In this document: piece after piece, positions 9,450 through 17,712 of the stretch
Position numbering within the stretch: position 1 is the stretch's first letter
Layout: each line of letters opens with the position of its first letter
DNA from: JABMPR01 sp964508765
Lineage (GTDB): Bacteria; Fidelibacterota; UBA8477; JABMPR01
NCBI GenBank assembly: GCA_964508765.1
Contig: CAZDVD010000004.1
Span: 70,707 to 134,706, forward strand
DNA length: 64,000 nucleotides
Direction: 5' to 3'
Notes under the pieces: model-generated
Database searches by the model: none
What the model was told of the DNA's origin: nothing
What the model saw: the letters and a program-made list of their open reading frames with translations, nothing else
Position numbers and translations under genes: made by a program

Positions 9450-9815
9450 CTATTCTTCATCGCGATGAACAGACGCTGGAGAAAATGCTGGTAAACACAC
9501 CGCGATATATTCAGCACCGTCCTCCCCAGGGGTACTATAACGAACCCATTCTCCAGGGTCTGTGATAATGGATTGTCCAGTTATCACGTCGCTTGCACCA
9601 TCGGCATACTCAACGTGAAGTCGCCCCTTTAAAACCAGGGTGATTTCCATAAATTCAGGCCGTTGACCTGGTTCCACCCATCCCCCTGGTGATACCATGC
9701 GAGCCACACTCACTTCTCCCTGATTTGAATTGACATGGCCCACGAATTCTTCAATACGCTTGGGTTTGTTACCTACCGATTCGATGATGGTTGGTGATTC
9801 TATTATTTTGGGCAT
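9450..9815 (-). CDS. small single-domain cupin
   Basis: 121 residues. The cupin barrel is readable as ISVARMVSPGGWVEPGQRP-type strands (GEVSVARMVSPGGWVEPGQR), EFMEITLVLKGRLHVEY and GQSIITDPGEWVRYSTPGED. The usual metal ligands are partly replaced (E-x-x-E-I rather than H-x-H), so metal binding is uncertain. It starts at an ATG preceded by GAGAGGAAG. Family members include EutQ-like and ectoine-synthase-like proteins, but no pathway context is present here. Confidence 0.7.
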   Translation of the reverse strand: MPKIIESPTIIESVGNKPKRIEEFVGHVNSNQGEVSVARMVSPGGWVEPGQRPEFMEITLVLKGRLHVEYADGASDVITGQSIITDPGEWVRYSTPGEDGAEYIAVCLPAFSPASVHRDEE

Positions 9816-9853
9816 TTTTTAATCTTCCTCTCAGGAGTGGATTCGGGCTCCAC

Positions 9854-10026
9854 TTATTTTAATAGGAGCACCTTGTGTGTTGAGACGAAGTTCCCCTGCT
9901 CCAATTTCACAAAATAAATACCTGCTGAAACATGGCAACCTGACTGTCATCATAGAGTAAATCAAGATCACTACCACTCAAAAGGCTGCAAAGAAGTCCC
10001 AGTGAAATAAGCACATTTTTCATCAT
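9854..10026 (-). pseudogene. remnant of a T9SS-exported protein: signal peptide joined to sorting tail
   Basis: On the minus strand an ATG at 10026 opens MMKNVLISLGLLCSLLSGSD, a signal peptide, but the frame stops within 40 codons. In the neighbouring frame the last codons read VSAGIYFVKLEQGNFVSTHK followed by VLLLK and a stop at 9854, a textbook type IX secretion C-terminal sorting tail (G-I-Y-F-V-K-L-x-x-G-x-x-x-x-x-K-V-x-L-x-K). The normal passenger of hundreds of residues is missing, so the gene seems to have lost its middle and shifted frame. It shows that the lineage uses or used T9SS. No clear ribosome binding site precedes the ATG. Confidence 0.7.
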
Positions 10027-10108
10027 GCAAAGGTAGCTTTGGAAATGGCCCAGAGAATTGATTCCTCGTCACATATTAAAAATAAATTGGCCGACCCTTC
10101 TCCGTAGG

Positions 10109-11827
10109 TCATCCCTGATCGGTTCTTCTCAGAACAGAAATAAGGCCTTCGATAACCATCCAGATCGCCAGGAGGAATACAATGGCATTGAGAAAAATCA
10201 ATAGACCATGGCCGCTTTCCCAATAACTGATTTCGTTGAGAAAGATCGCCCAAATGGTCATGGTCAGAATGATCAATGCTGGGATTGCTGTTATCAAATA
10301 TGTGAGACCTTTTCTTTTCTTCTTCAGATAAATGCTTATGACGATCAAAGCCATTCCAGCCAGAAGTTGATTGACTGCCCCAAATAGAGGCCAGAGTGTC
10401 AATGCCCCTTTGCCATCTGCTCCAGTGATAAATGCCAGTGCAGCAGCAGTCAGGACAGCAAAGGCTGTGGCAATGTAGCGATTGGTGAATACTTTCACTT
10501 TTATATCGCGGAACAATTCGGTGATGACATAGCGCTGGATACGAGTTGCTGAATCCAGGGTCGTCCCTGCAAATGAAGCAATAAAGACGCCGATGATGAT
10601 GATCCCCAGGCTTTTGGGAATCCAGATCGATTCCATCATGTTGGCTGAACCAATAATGACGGCGTTAATTTTTGAAGCTAAACCCTGGGAAGCCGCCCAA
10701 GTCGCGTAGTGCTGATGCCAGGCTGCGGTACCAGTTAGGATGGAACCATCAGCCTGCTCATAGGCAAGACCGATCCCCGCCCCCACTGCAATCACCACGA
10801 GAGTTGCCAGGATGGCTTCCATGAGCATGGAGCCATAACCAATGAAGAGAGCATCCGGTTCATTGGCAATCTGTTTGGAAGTGGTTCCAGAAGAGACGAC
10901 AGCGTGAAACCCCGAAAGCGCCCCGCAGGCGATGGTGATGAACAGGAAAGGCAGGAGTGGTGGTGCCCCGGCTGGTGAAACATTGAGAGCGGGTGCCACC
11001 ATTTCCAAATCTCCCCACAATCCGGATATCATGATTCCCGCTACCAGAACACCCATTGCGATAAAGAGCTGCCAGGCATTTATATAATCTCTGGGTTGCA
11101 ACAAACGGTTCACGGGAATGACGGAAGCAACTCCGGCGTAAATCAACAGGATGATGGTCCAGACACCCGTTGCAGGCAAACCACCGATAGCAGGCATGCT
11201 AAAGGGCAGATAGTGCCCCAGAAATACGGTTATATACATCAAGGTCACTGCTGCTGCAGTTGAAATGAGAATATTGGCACTGCGTTTATATATCAACCAG
11301 CCCAGAGTGATTGCTATGGGGATTTCCATCCAGACAGGAAAAACGGATTGGGGGAACATCTGAAAGATCATGGCAATAATGACCCCAAAAATAGCGATGA
11401 TGATCAGTAACTCCAAAAAGATGATGAGAAAAGCGATATATCGCATTCGCAAATTGACATAGCGGGCAGCAAACTCTGAAAGTGATTCGCCCCTGTTTCT
11501 CAGGGATAACACCAAAGATCCAAGATCATGGACAGCCCCCATAAAAATAGAGCCGAAAAAGATCCATATCATGGCCGGCACCCAGCCCCAAATTATTCCG
11601 ATGGCAGGACCCACAATTGGTCCCGTGCCAGCAATGGAGGTATAGTGGTGACCAAAGATGATACTCTTCCTGGTTGGGATAAAGTCAACCCCGTCTTCCA
11701 ACTCTCGTGAGGGTACCTGACGATCAAGCTTTAATTTGAAAATCTTGCGTGCCAGAAATTTACCATAGGTATGATAGGCAATCAGATAACCCACAAATGA
11801 AAACAGCATCAAGGCTACAACTTTCAT
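10109..11827 (-). CDS. cstA: CstA-family carbon starvation carrier
   Basis: 572 residues, almost entirely membrane segments (about 14-16). The N-terminus carries the CstA signatures VGYLIAYHTYGKFLARKIF, DFIPTRKSIIFGHHYTSIAG and TGPIVGPAIGIIWGWVPAMI. CstA/BtsT proteins import peptides or pyruvate under carbon limitation. At 572 residues it belongs to the shorter CstA group rather than the roughly 700-residue E. coli form. AGAGGAGGGG lies upstream of the ATG. It stands alone with a 130-base gap upstream. Substrate (pyruvate or peptide) undecided. Confidence 0.88.
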   Translation of the reverse strand: MKVVALMLFSFVGYLIAYHTYGKFLARKIFKLKLDRQVPSRELEDGVDFIPTRKSIIFGHHYTSIAGTGPIVGPAIGIIWGWVPAMIWIFFGSIFMGAVHDLGSLVLSLRNRGESLSEFAARYVNLRMRYIAFLIIFLELLIIIAIFGVIIAMIFQMFPQSVFPVWMEIPIAITLGWLIYKRSANILISTAAAVTLMYITVFLGHYLPFSMPAIGGLPATGVWTIILLIYAGVASVIPVNRLLQPRDYINAWQLFIAMGVLVAGIMISGLWGDLEMVAPALNVSPAGAPPLLPFLFITIACGALSGFHAVVSSGTTSKQIANEPDALFIGYGSMLMEAILATLVVIAVGAGIGLAYEQADGSILTGTAAWHQHYATWAASQGLASKINAVIIGSANMMESIWIPKSLGIIIIGVFIASFAGTTLDSATRIQRYVITELFRDIKVKVFTNRYIATAFAVLTAAALAFITGADGKGALTLWPLFGAVNQLLAGMALIVISIYLKKKRKGLTYLITAIPALIILTMTIWAIFLNEISYWESGHGLLIFLNAIVFLLAIWMVIEGLISVLRRTDQG

Positions 11828-11958
11828 GACGTGATCCCCTCCTCTTTCAGTTCTGAATTTTAGTCGGGCAGGAAGATAATGAATCAGGGTTTTGAGCCAA
11901 GGGGGAAGTCATAGCTGTAGGGATTGACATTTCGATGAACTCAATGTCCAGGTAGGAG

Positions 11959-12903
11959 TTATGATTTTACTTCAGTAAGAATAACCTTGCGGGCAGCGAC
12001 AATTCCGATATTCAACTCAAAGCCAATAATGATAGCGAGAGCATAACAAAAAACCATTAACATGATAATGGGGAGGGTCCCAATGGAACCATATAGGGCA
12101 TTGTAGCGACTAAAATGATCGATATAGAATCCAAAACCAGTGGTAATCAAAATAGATAGGACTGTAGCCAGACTCGCCCCAGCTGAGATGAATCGGTATT
12201 GGCTCTTCTTTGAAGGACCCCAATAATAGAGGAAAGAATATGCAAAATAGAATACGGTTAGAATCACCACCCATTTACCAGTATTCACCATATAGTATAG
12301 CCAACCCTGTATCATGAGTTCTTTGGCAACCAAAAAATCCATCAGTCTGTGGGTGATGGTCATGAGAGAGACACCAATTGTGACCAGGGAAAACAGGGAG
12401 ATTACCAGCACCAGAGCAACGGCGCGCTGCATCAACCAGCTACGACTCTCCTCCACGTGGATAGATACATTAAAAGCATCTATGAGTGCGACAATACCGT
12501 TGGTGGAAAACACCAAAGCAAAGGCAAAACCAAATGACAACAAACCACCATGTTTGATCGTTATGATATCCTCAATGATTCTCTGAACCACTACATAAGT
12601 ACTGGCAGGCAGAATGGATTGAATCATCAGAAGGAGATCAACTTGAAAATTATCAACGGGAATCAGGGGTATGAGGGTAAAGAGGAAGAGAATGGCTGGA
12701 AAAACAGCTAAAACCAGATTAAACGAGACTGCTTCAGCTCTTGAAATCACGCGGCCATCACGAATACCCCTAAAGAAAAATAAAAGCACATTGAATACGG
12801 GGACCCGGTCAAAACCAGGGAAAGAGGCCTGCTTGGCTCTATTGATATAGGGAATCATCCAGCGAAACTGTTTTCTATGGTAAAAGTGGTGTTGGTCATT
12901 CAT
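11959..12903 (-). CDS. YihY/BrkB (virulence factor BrkB) family membrane protein
   Basis: 314 residues with about six membrane segments. Family features are FFRGIRDGRVISRAEAVSFNL after a short amphipathic N-terminus, FPAILFLFTLIPLIP, and the C-terminal PIIMLMVFCYALAIIIGFELNI (usually L-x-W-x-Y-x-S-A-x-I-x-L-x-G-A-E). YihY proteins are inner-membrane proteins of undefined transport role; the RNase BN name once attached to them was an error. It sits on minus 68 bases downstream of the next membrane protein gene. Confidence 0.82.
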   Translation of the reverse strand: MNDQHHFYHRKQFRWMIPYINRAKQASFPGFDRVPVFNVLLFFFRGIRDGRVISRAEAVSFNLVLAVFPAILFLFTLIPLIPVDNFQVDLLLMIQSILPASTYVVVQRIIEDIITIKHGGLLSFGFAFALVFSTNGIVALIDAFNVSIHVEESRSWLMQRAVALVLVISLFSLVTIGVSLMTITHRLMDFLVAKELMIQGWLYYMVNTGKWVVILTVFYFAYSFLYYWGPSKKSQYRFISAGASLATVLSILITTGFGFYIDHFSRYNALYGSIGTLPIIMLMVFCYALAIIIGFELNIGIVAARKVILTEVKS

Positions 12904-12971
12904 AGTTAATCAGAGAACCTACAAAAATTAATTCTGCATTCAATTTCTTTTGATGTTCAAACATTAATCAT

Positions 12972-13751
12972 CTAAAAATTATATTCCCTATTCAATACTG
13001 CAGAACGAGCCTCAATCACAGCCGCTTCAGCATCAAGTGTAATGGCAATATAGACTTTTAGAATCTCAGAATATTCTTCAATTTTCTGGATGGTTTCTTT
13101 TTCCTCTGGCAATTCTGCAGCATGCCCAACTTCAATCAGCTTCTCTTTGTATCTTTTTATCCTGTTATCAATACGCCTCACCACAATTCGAGTATAATTC
13201 TGTCTACGATAAATATCGTGGAGTTCTTTCATTAATCGATTATCCAACATCTCAGGATGAAATAGAAACAGATCATTAATTTGATCTCGCAGAGGGTTGA
13301 TCTTTAAAGCTTCACTGGCTGCCTGAGAGTACAATCTAGTTACCTCATTGATCAATTTGATGGTATCCTCTGAGATTCCACTAATGCGATAATCCTTCAT
13401 CTCTTCAAACCATTTAAGCTCTGAACTGAGATGGTCGATGGTTTGTTGCTCGAAATGAGGGGCAATGCTTCGAATTAAGGAGACGAGGTCATTCATGTTG
13501 TCGATAAGTTGGGCACGCAATCGGCTACGTTTTTGTCGGACACGCAAAACTGATTCAATAATTCTAACACTCAGCCAGACTCCCAGTAACTCTGTACCAA
13601 TATTCGGAACAATGGCTTCAAAAAACAGGGATTCAGGGTTTCCGCCCTCAACACTGTTGATGTAGTAAATCACCAAAGCCAGACCAACACCAAAGACAGG
13701 TATATCTATAAATGACCAGCGGAAAAACCATTTTTTTAACCAGTCCATCAT
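12972..13751 (-). CDS. uncharacterised membrane-anchored helical protein
   Basis: 259 residues; not recognised. Two hydrophobic segments lie at about residues 17-32 (IPVFGVGLALVIYYI) and 44-66 (AIVPNIGTELLGVWLSVRII). The remaining 190 residues are charged, strongly helical and probably cytoplasmic, with coiled-coil-like stretches around KRSRLRAQLIDNMNDLVSLI and EEKETIQKIEEYSEILKVYI. No enzyme motif. Resembles generic two-TM sensors or scaffolds without a catalytic domain. Transcribed with, or just upstream of, the YihY gene. Confidence 0.55.
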   Translation of the reverse strand: MMDWLKKWFFRWSFIDIPVFGVGLALVIYYINSVEGGNPESLFFEAIVPNIGTELLGVWLSVRIIESVLRVRQKRSRLRAQLIDNMNDLVSLIRSIAPHFEQQTIDHLSSELKWFEEMKDYRISGISEDTIKLINEVTRLYSQAASEALKINPLRDQINDLFLFHPEMLDNRLMKELHDIYRRQNYTRIVVRRIDNRIKRYKEKLIEVGHAAELPEEKETIQKIEEYSEILKVYIAITLDAEAAVIEARSAVLNREYNF

Positions 13752-13808
13752 AGTGGATGCTCCCGAGCTAGATACAGGGTAAGTAATATTACTTGTTAAA
13801 AGCCTGAC

Positions 13809-15161
13809 TTAATGAACATCATAAATACTGCCACCTATAAATTCACGGAAATGCGAGGTTTCGGGGATGGGAGATTCGTCTGCAACTGGAGTGACAGATT
13901 CCAGCATTTCCCGTACTCTTTTGGCTCTTAGATAGGCATCTACGCGACGTGGATCATTCTTATAGTCCTGCTCCCACTCCCTGAAGTGCTCCAGTAGACG
14001 ATTTCTCATCACCGGCAATTCATAGGGTACAGCTCCATTGATGATATAATCAGCCGTTGTGATATAGGGTAGGATATTTCGCAATTCTGCATTGCGGACG
14101 TAATGCCAGTGTGTCAATGTTTGACGGGGATCATAAGCACGGTGCTGTTCATCACGAATCATGCGACGCATGAGTCTCAGATCAGTCCAGCGGATAAATT
14201 TTCCGTTAGCACCTTTCATCTGCAACAAAGTTTCGATATACACTTTAAAAACGGTGCTCTGGTCAATTCCGTTGAGCATGTCACCGTAAAGTCCATGGAG
14301 GCTATCAATGAGGATGACATCTGTGGATTTAATCTTCAGGGGAATCTGATCCAGAGTCCGTGTGCCTGACTTGAAATCGTAGGATGGAGTGAGCACTTCC
14401 TCACCTGCCAACAATTGTTTAATATGTTGATTGATAAGGTGGAGATCCAGAGCTTGAGGGGTCTCAAAATCATGGTCACCAAATTCATCTACAGGATGCA
14501 TTTCGAGATCAAAAAAGTAGTGATCAACATTCAGCTCAACCAGACCCATGCCCTTTTTTGAGAGATAGTGAGCCAGCTTGCGCGTCGTGGTGGTTTTTCC
14601 CGATGAGGATGGACCCGCCACAACCACGATCCGAATGTATCCATCACGCTCGCTGATCAGTTCGGCAGCGGCTTGAACATCAGATTCATAAGCAGCATCT
14701 GCTTCCAGACAAATCTGGGGAAATTCACCATTGGCAATTCGCTGGTTTAATTTTTCAACGGAATTGAGATCATGATCTGAAGCCCAGACTAATACCTCAT
14801 AAATTTTCTGATACGGGATATTCCCTGTGTGAACCGTGCTTTTGCTGAGCTTGGCCTTGCGCTTTTCATTCTGAGTTGCCCTGTATATAATAAAGTGTTT
14901 GGCAACGGTGGCATGGCCTTCTTCAATGAGCACTTTTTCAACGATATCCTGGATAGCTTCCACCATGGGTGGTTGTTCAACAGAATAGTTCTCACAGATA
15001 ATGCCCTCGATTTTCAGCGCGAGTTCATCAGCTTTGTCCTTATCACGTCCACCTACTGCTACAGCGGCCCTATAAATGGCGTTGCTGATACGTTTGCGGG
15101 AATAGGGAACGTAGGTTCCATCACGTTTAAATACATGGGTCAGCTTACAAACTTCACTCAT
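13809..15161 (-). CDS. ATP-cone/uridine kinase-like fusion protein
   Basis: 450 residues from the ATG at 15161. Residues 8-95 form an ATP-cone (VFKRDGTYVPYSRKRISNAI, then the helical bundle ending AKHFIIYRATQNEKRK), the allosteric nucleotide-binding module of ribonucleotide reductases. From about 175 follows a P-loop kinase of the uridine kinase/phosphoribulokinase class: Walker A GPSSSGKT at 183-190, LNVDHYFFD, and SYDFKSGTRTL. Nucleoside or related small-molecule phosphorylation with nucleotide feedback is the inference. GGTGAT precedes the start, which overlaps the TPM gene's stop by eight bases; a GTG at 15188 is a less likely start. Confidence 0.82.
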   Translation of the reverse strand: MSEVCKLTHVFKRDGTYVPYSRKRISNAIYRAAVAVGGRDKDKADELALKIEGIICENYSVEQPPMVEAIQDIVEKVLIEEGHATVAKHFIIYRATQNEKRKAKLSKSTVHTGNIPYQKIYEVLVWASDHDLNSVEKLNQRIANGEFPQICLEADAAYESDVQAAAELISERDGYIRIVVVAGPSSSGKTTTTRKLAHYLSKKGMGLVELNVDHYFFDLEMHPVDEFGDHDFETPQALDLHLINQHIKQLLAGEEVLTPSYDFKSGTRTLDQIPLKIKSTDVILIDSLHGLYGDMLNGIDQSTVFKVYIETLLQMKGANGKFIRWTDLRLMRRMIRDEQHRAYDPRQTLTHWHYVRNAELRNILPYITTADYIINGAVPYELPVMRNRLLEHFREWEQDYKNDPRRVDAYLRAKRVREMLESVTPVADESPIPETSHFREFIGGSIYDVH

Positions 15162-15615
15162 CGCTATCACCAAACTTGATCTCGTCACTTAATTCATTGA
15201 CATCGTCTGCTGCCACAGGAAAGTATTTTGCCAGATTTTCACCTAATTTGTGAATACCAGCCAATAATCCTTCACGCATATTACCCTGACCAAATTGAGC
15301 TCTCATCTCATCCACGGTTTCTTCCCAGAAGTCTACCGGAACTTTTTCATGGATACCCACATCGCCATAAACAGCAAATTTATGCTCAGAAAGAAAAAGA
15401 ACGATGAGTGTGGCATTACGCTCTTTAGTCTGATGAAGCTTCGCTTTTTCGAATATTCGCTTGGCAGTTTTATAGGGTTGATTGTGTGAGCTTGTATTAA
15501 AACTGATGACAATCTCACCACTGGTTCGACCTTCAAAAGTTTTTATCTCAGCAGATATATCCTGCAAATCCTGGTCACTAAAAATCTCTTTTGCCAGTTT
15601 CTCAGCTTTGCTCAT
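15154..15615 (-). CDS. TPM-domain (TLP18.3/Psb32/MOLO-1) protein, soluble
   Basis: 153 residues forming one TPM domain: EIKTFEGRTSGEIVISFNTS, AKRIFEKAKLHQTKERNATL, IVLFLSEHKFAVYGDVGIHE and an ending helix EGLLAGIHKLGENLAKYFP. Unlike most family members it has no signal peptide or transmembrane anchor, so it should be cytoplasmic. The acidic C-terminus overlaps the kinase start by eight bases, and the start lies 20 bases after the rng stop, so rng, TPM and kinase form one transcription unit. Biochemical role unknown. Confidence 0.8.
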   Translation of the reverse strand: MSKAEKLAKEIFSDQDLQDISAEIKTFEGRTSGEIVISFNTSSHNQPYKTAKRIFEKAKLHQTKERNATLIVLFLSEHKFAVYGDVGIHEKVPVDFWEETVDEMRAQFGQGNMREGLLAGIHKLGENLAKYFPVAADDVNELSDEIKFGDSDE

Positions 15616-15635
15616 AAACGCTCCTCAGATCGACA

Positions 15636-17192
15636 TCAATAATCGTCGGTGATGTCTTTACCTTGTTTCTTACTGATCACTCGGAATTCATCCATGTTTT
15701 TGGATTCATCCTCGACAATTTCAACTTTGATAAAATGCTGCCACTGAATAGAGCGGACCACATTTTTACGACCAGATCTTAAAAATTTCGCCAATTCAGG
15801 ATTGACCACCAGTTGAAGTCTAAATTCACGTTTCTTGGAATGAAAGCGACGGAACCAACCCTCAATCTGTGTGGTAAGGGCAGCTTTGGACATAATGCGA
15901 CCCCGTCCCTTACAAACGGGACATTCCTCAGTAGCAGAAAGCAATAAGCTGAGACGAATGCGTTGGCGGGTCATTTCCAGGAGACCGAAATCGGAAATGT
16001 AACTTACAGCTACCTTAGCACGGTCTTTACGTAATTCACGTCGGAGTTCGTAATAGACTTTCTTCTTATTGTCCTCACGGGACATGTCAATAAAGTCAAT
16101 AACGATTAATCCACCCAGATCTCTGAGACGTAGTTGCTGAGCAATCGCTCTGGCAGATTCTAGATTGATCTTCACAGCATTGGCTTCATGGTCTTTGCGG
16201 CCAATAAATTTTCCTGAATTCACATCGATGGAAACCAGAGCTTCCGTCTGTTCAATAACGATAGAAGCGCCACTCTTCAGGCCCACTTTGCGAGACATGG
16301 AGATATCGATAGCCTTCTGGACATTATAGGCATCAAACATGGGCAATTTTTTATTGTAATGAATGAGTCGATCCAGCAATTGGGGAGCAGCCCCTTTGAG
16401 ATAGCTGCTGGTTTGCTTGTACATAGATTTATTATCAGTGATGACACGCTGAACATCATTGGTAAAAAGATCCCGAATAAGACTGGAGACCGTCTCCATG
16501 TCTTTATAGACAAGCACAGGACCAGGTTTGCTTTTTACCACCTTTTCCATGCGTTTGTAGGAGTCCATGAGGTTATTTAAATCAGCACCCAGGGCTTCAT
16601 CATCTTTGCCTTCTGTAACCGTTCTGGCGATCAAACCAAAGCCTTCAGGTTTCAATTCCTGACAAGTACGTCTAAGGCGACGCCGCTCAAAATTGTTGTA
16701 AATTTTCCGCGAGATTCCAATAGAATTTGAATTCGGTACCAAAACCAGGAAACGACCTGGAAGGGAGATATTCGTTGTAACTCGAGCCCCTTTACCCATA
16801 TAAGGTTCTTTGATAACCTGAACGAGAATCTGCTGTCCCGTCTTTAATTTTGGGGCATTGTGCCTTCTATGATCATGACGTTGATTCTGATTTCTTGAAC
16901 GACCACGCCCACCTTTGCGAGGTTTTTCATCCTCATCGTCCTCATCCTGATCCAGGAGAAAGGATTCACCTTCTACCTCAGAAAAGGGCAAAAATGCATT
17001 GGCTCCAATGCCAATATCAACAAAAGCCGCCTGCATACCAGGCAACACATTTTCAACAACGCCTTTGTAGATATTGCCAACAATCCTGATGTTTTCGGGT
17101 TTTTCAACATAAAGTTCTACGAGAACGTCATCCTCATGGATGGCAATCCGAGTTTCCTTATGTGTTTGGTTTATAAAGATGTCCTTCTTCAT
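15636..17192 (-). CDS. rng: ribonuclease G/E family
   Basis: 518 residues, RNase G length. N-terminal S1 domain (IRIVGNIYKGVVENVLPGMQ; AAFVDIGIGANAFLPF) carries a low-complexity insert at about 77-115, first acidic (DQDEDDEDE) then Arg/Gly/Asn-rich. The catalytic DNase I-like domain has D323 (SIDVNSGKF) and D366 (VIDFIDM), matching E. coli RNase E D303/D346, and the Zn-link C424-x-x-C427. It matures 5S/16S rRNA and degrades mRNA. The E-type C-terminal scaffold is absent. The start ATG sits directly behind a hairpin covering its ribosome binding site. The radical SAM/DUF2344 gene upstream is a common neighbour. Confidence 0.93.
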   Translation of the reverse strand: MKKDIFINQTHKETRIAIHEDDVLVELYVEKPENIRIVGNIYKGVVENVLPGMQAAFVDIGIGANAFLPFSEVEGESFLLDQDEDDEDEKPRKGGRGRSRNQNQRHDHRRHNAPKLKTGQQILVQVIKEPYMGKGARVTTNISLPGRFLVLVPNSNSIGISRKIYNNFERRRLRRTCQELKPEGFGLIARTVTEGKDDEALGADLNNLMDSYKRMEKVVKSKPGPVLVYKDMETVSSLIRDLFTNDVQRVITDNKSMYKQTSSYLKGAAPQLLDRLIHYNKKLPMFDAYNVQKAIDISMSRKVGLKSGASIVIEQTEALVSIDVNSGKFIGRKDHEANAVKINLESARAIAQQLRLRDLGGLIVIDFIDMSREDNKKKVYYELRRELRKDRAKVAVSYISDFGLLEMTRQRIRLSLLLSATEECPVCKGRGRIMSKAALTTQIEGWFRRFHSKKREFRLQLVVNPELAKFLRSGRKNVVRSIQWQHFIKVEIVEDESKNMDEFRVISKKQGKDITDDY

Positions 17193-17217
17193 TTCAATTC
17201 CTTAGATATGAATTGAA
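17193..17217 (-). promoter_or_regulatory. hairpin over the rng ribosome binding site
   Basis: A perfect 8-bp inverted repeat (TTCAATTC / GAATTGAA) with a 9-base loop lies immediately 5' of the rng ATG. On the mRNA the AAGG ribosome binding site straddles the loop and 3' arm, so folding would mask it. RNase E is known to autoregulate through its leader in E. coli; a comparable translational control here is inference. Confidence 0.6.
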
Positions 17218-17712
17218 CCGGTAAAAGAAGAAGGTTGAGGCATTTACTCTCAACGGGGAGGTCATTCACTCTCCTTGAATGAACCTTTCACAAAATTTTT
17301 GTGGCGCTTACTCTACTTGAGCGGACTCTCTGTAGTCCTATTCTATCTGATCTTGCGCACTATCGATTCGGAATTTTTTCAGGAATCGATTAAATTCTTT
17401 TACCAATTCTGGTTTTAGCAGTCTTATGAGCTGCTATTAATTCAGGTGCATCAAAAGATGTTCACCTGTTTTGCAGTCGTAAAAAGCGTTCCCCTTGCTT
17501 GGGTCGAATTTTTATATAAGCGGGAACGTAATGACCTGACAGTAATCCTAGAATAAACAGATTTCAGAATATCCCACCGATCTAAACCTCAATGTTTTTA
17601 GGTATGCCGGGGTTGTCTCTCAGAGACAAACATGGATAAACCGCTATACAGACGGGAGGTGTGGATCTGTTCAGGTTCTTTTTACAACGGTACTCACCGA
17701 TCGTCCAACCAA
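17218..17712 (-). other. long structured leader/intergenic region upstream of rng
   Basis: No supported gene. On the minus strand I see several hairpins: arms CGTTCCC/GGGGAACG near 17485-17530 followed by CTTTTT (terminator- or attenuator-like); AGGTG-CATC/GATG-CACCT at 17444-17467; TTGTCTCT/AGAGACAA near 17610; CACAAAA/TTTTGTG near 17290; TCATTCA/TGAATGA around 17262-17282 whose loop is AGGAGAG. A stretch near 17350-17430 reads like protein (LIRLLKPELVKEFNRFLKKF, then RIDSAQDQIE and stop) but is preceded by stops and has no start, so it may be a remnant. RNase P, tmRNA and SRP RNA signatures were sought and not found. Confidence 0.4.

Noticed and set aside
17193..17712. RNase P RNA, tmRNA or SRP RNA in the rng leader gap
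   Set aside because: None of the conserved cores (GAGGAAAGTCC, a tRNA-like end, or the SRP loop) could be found.
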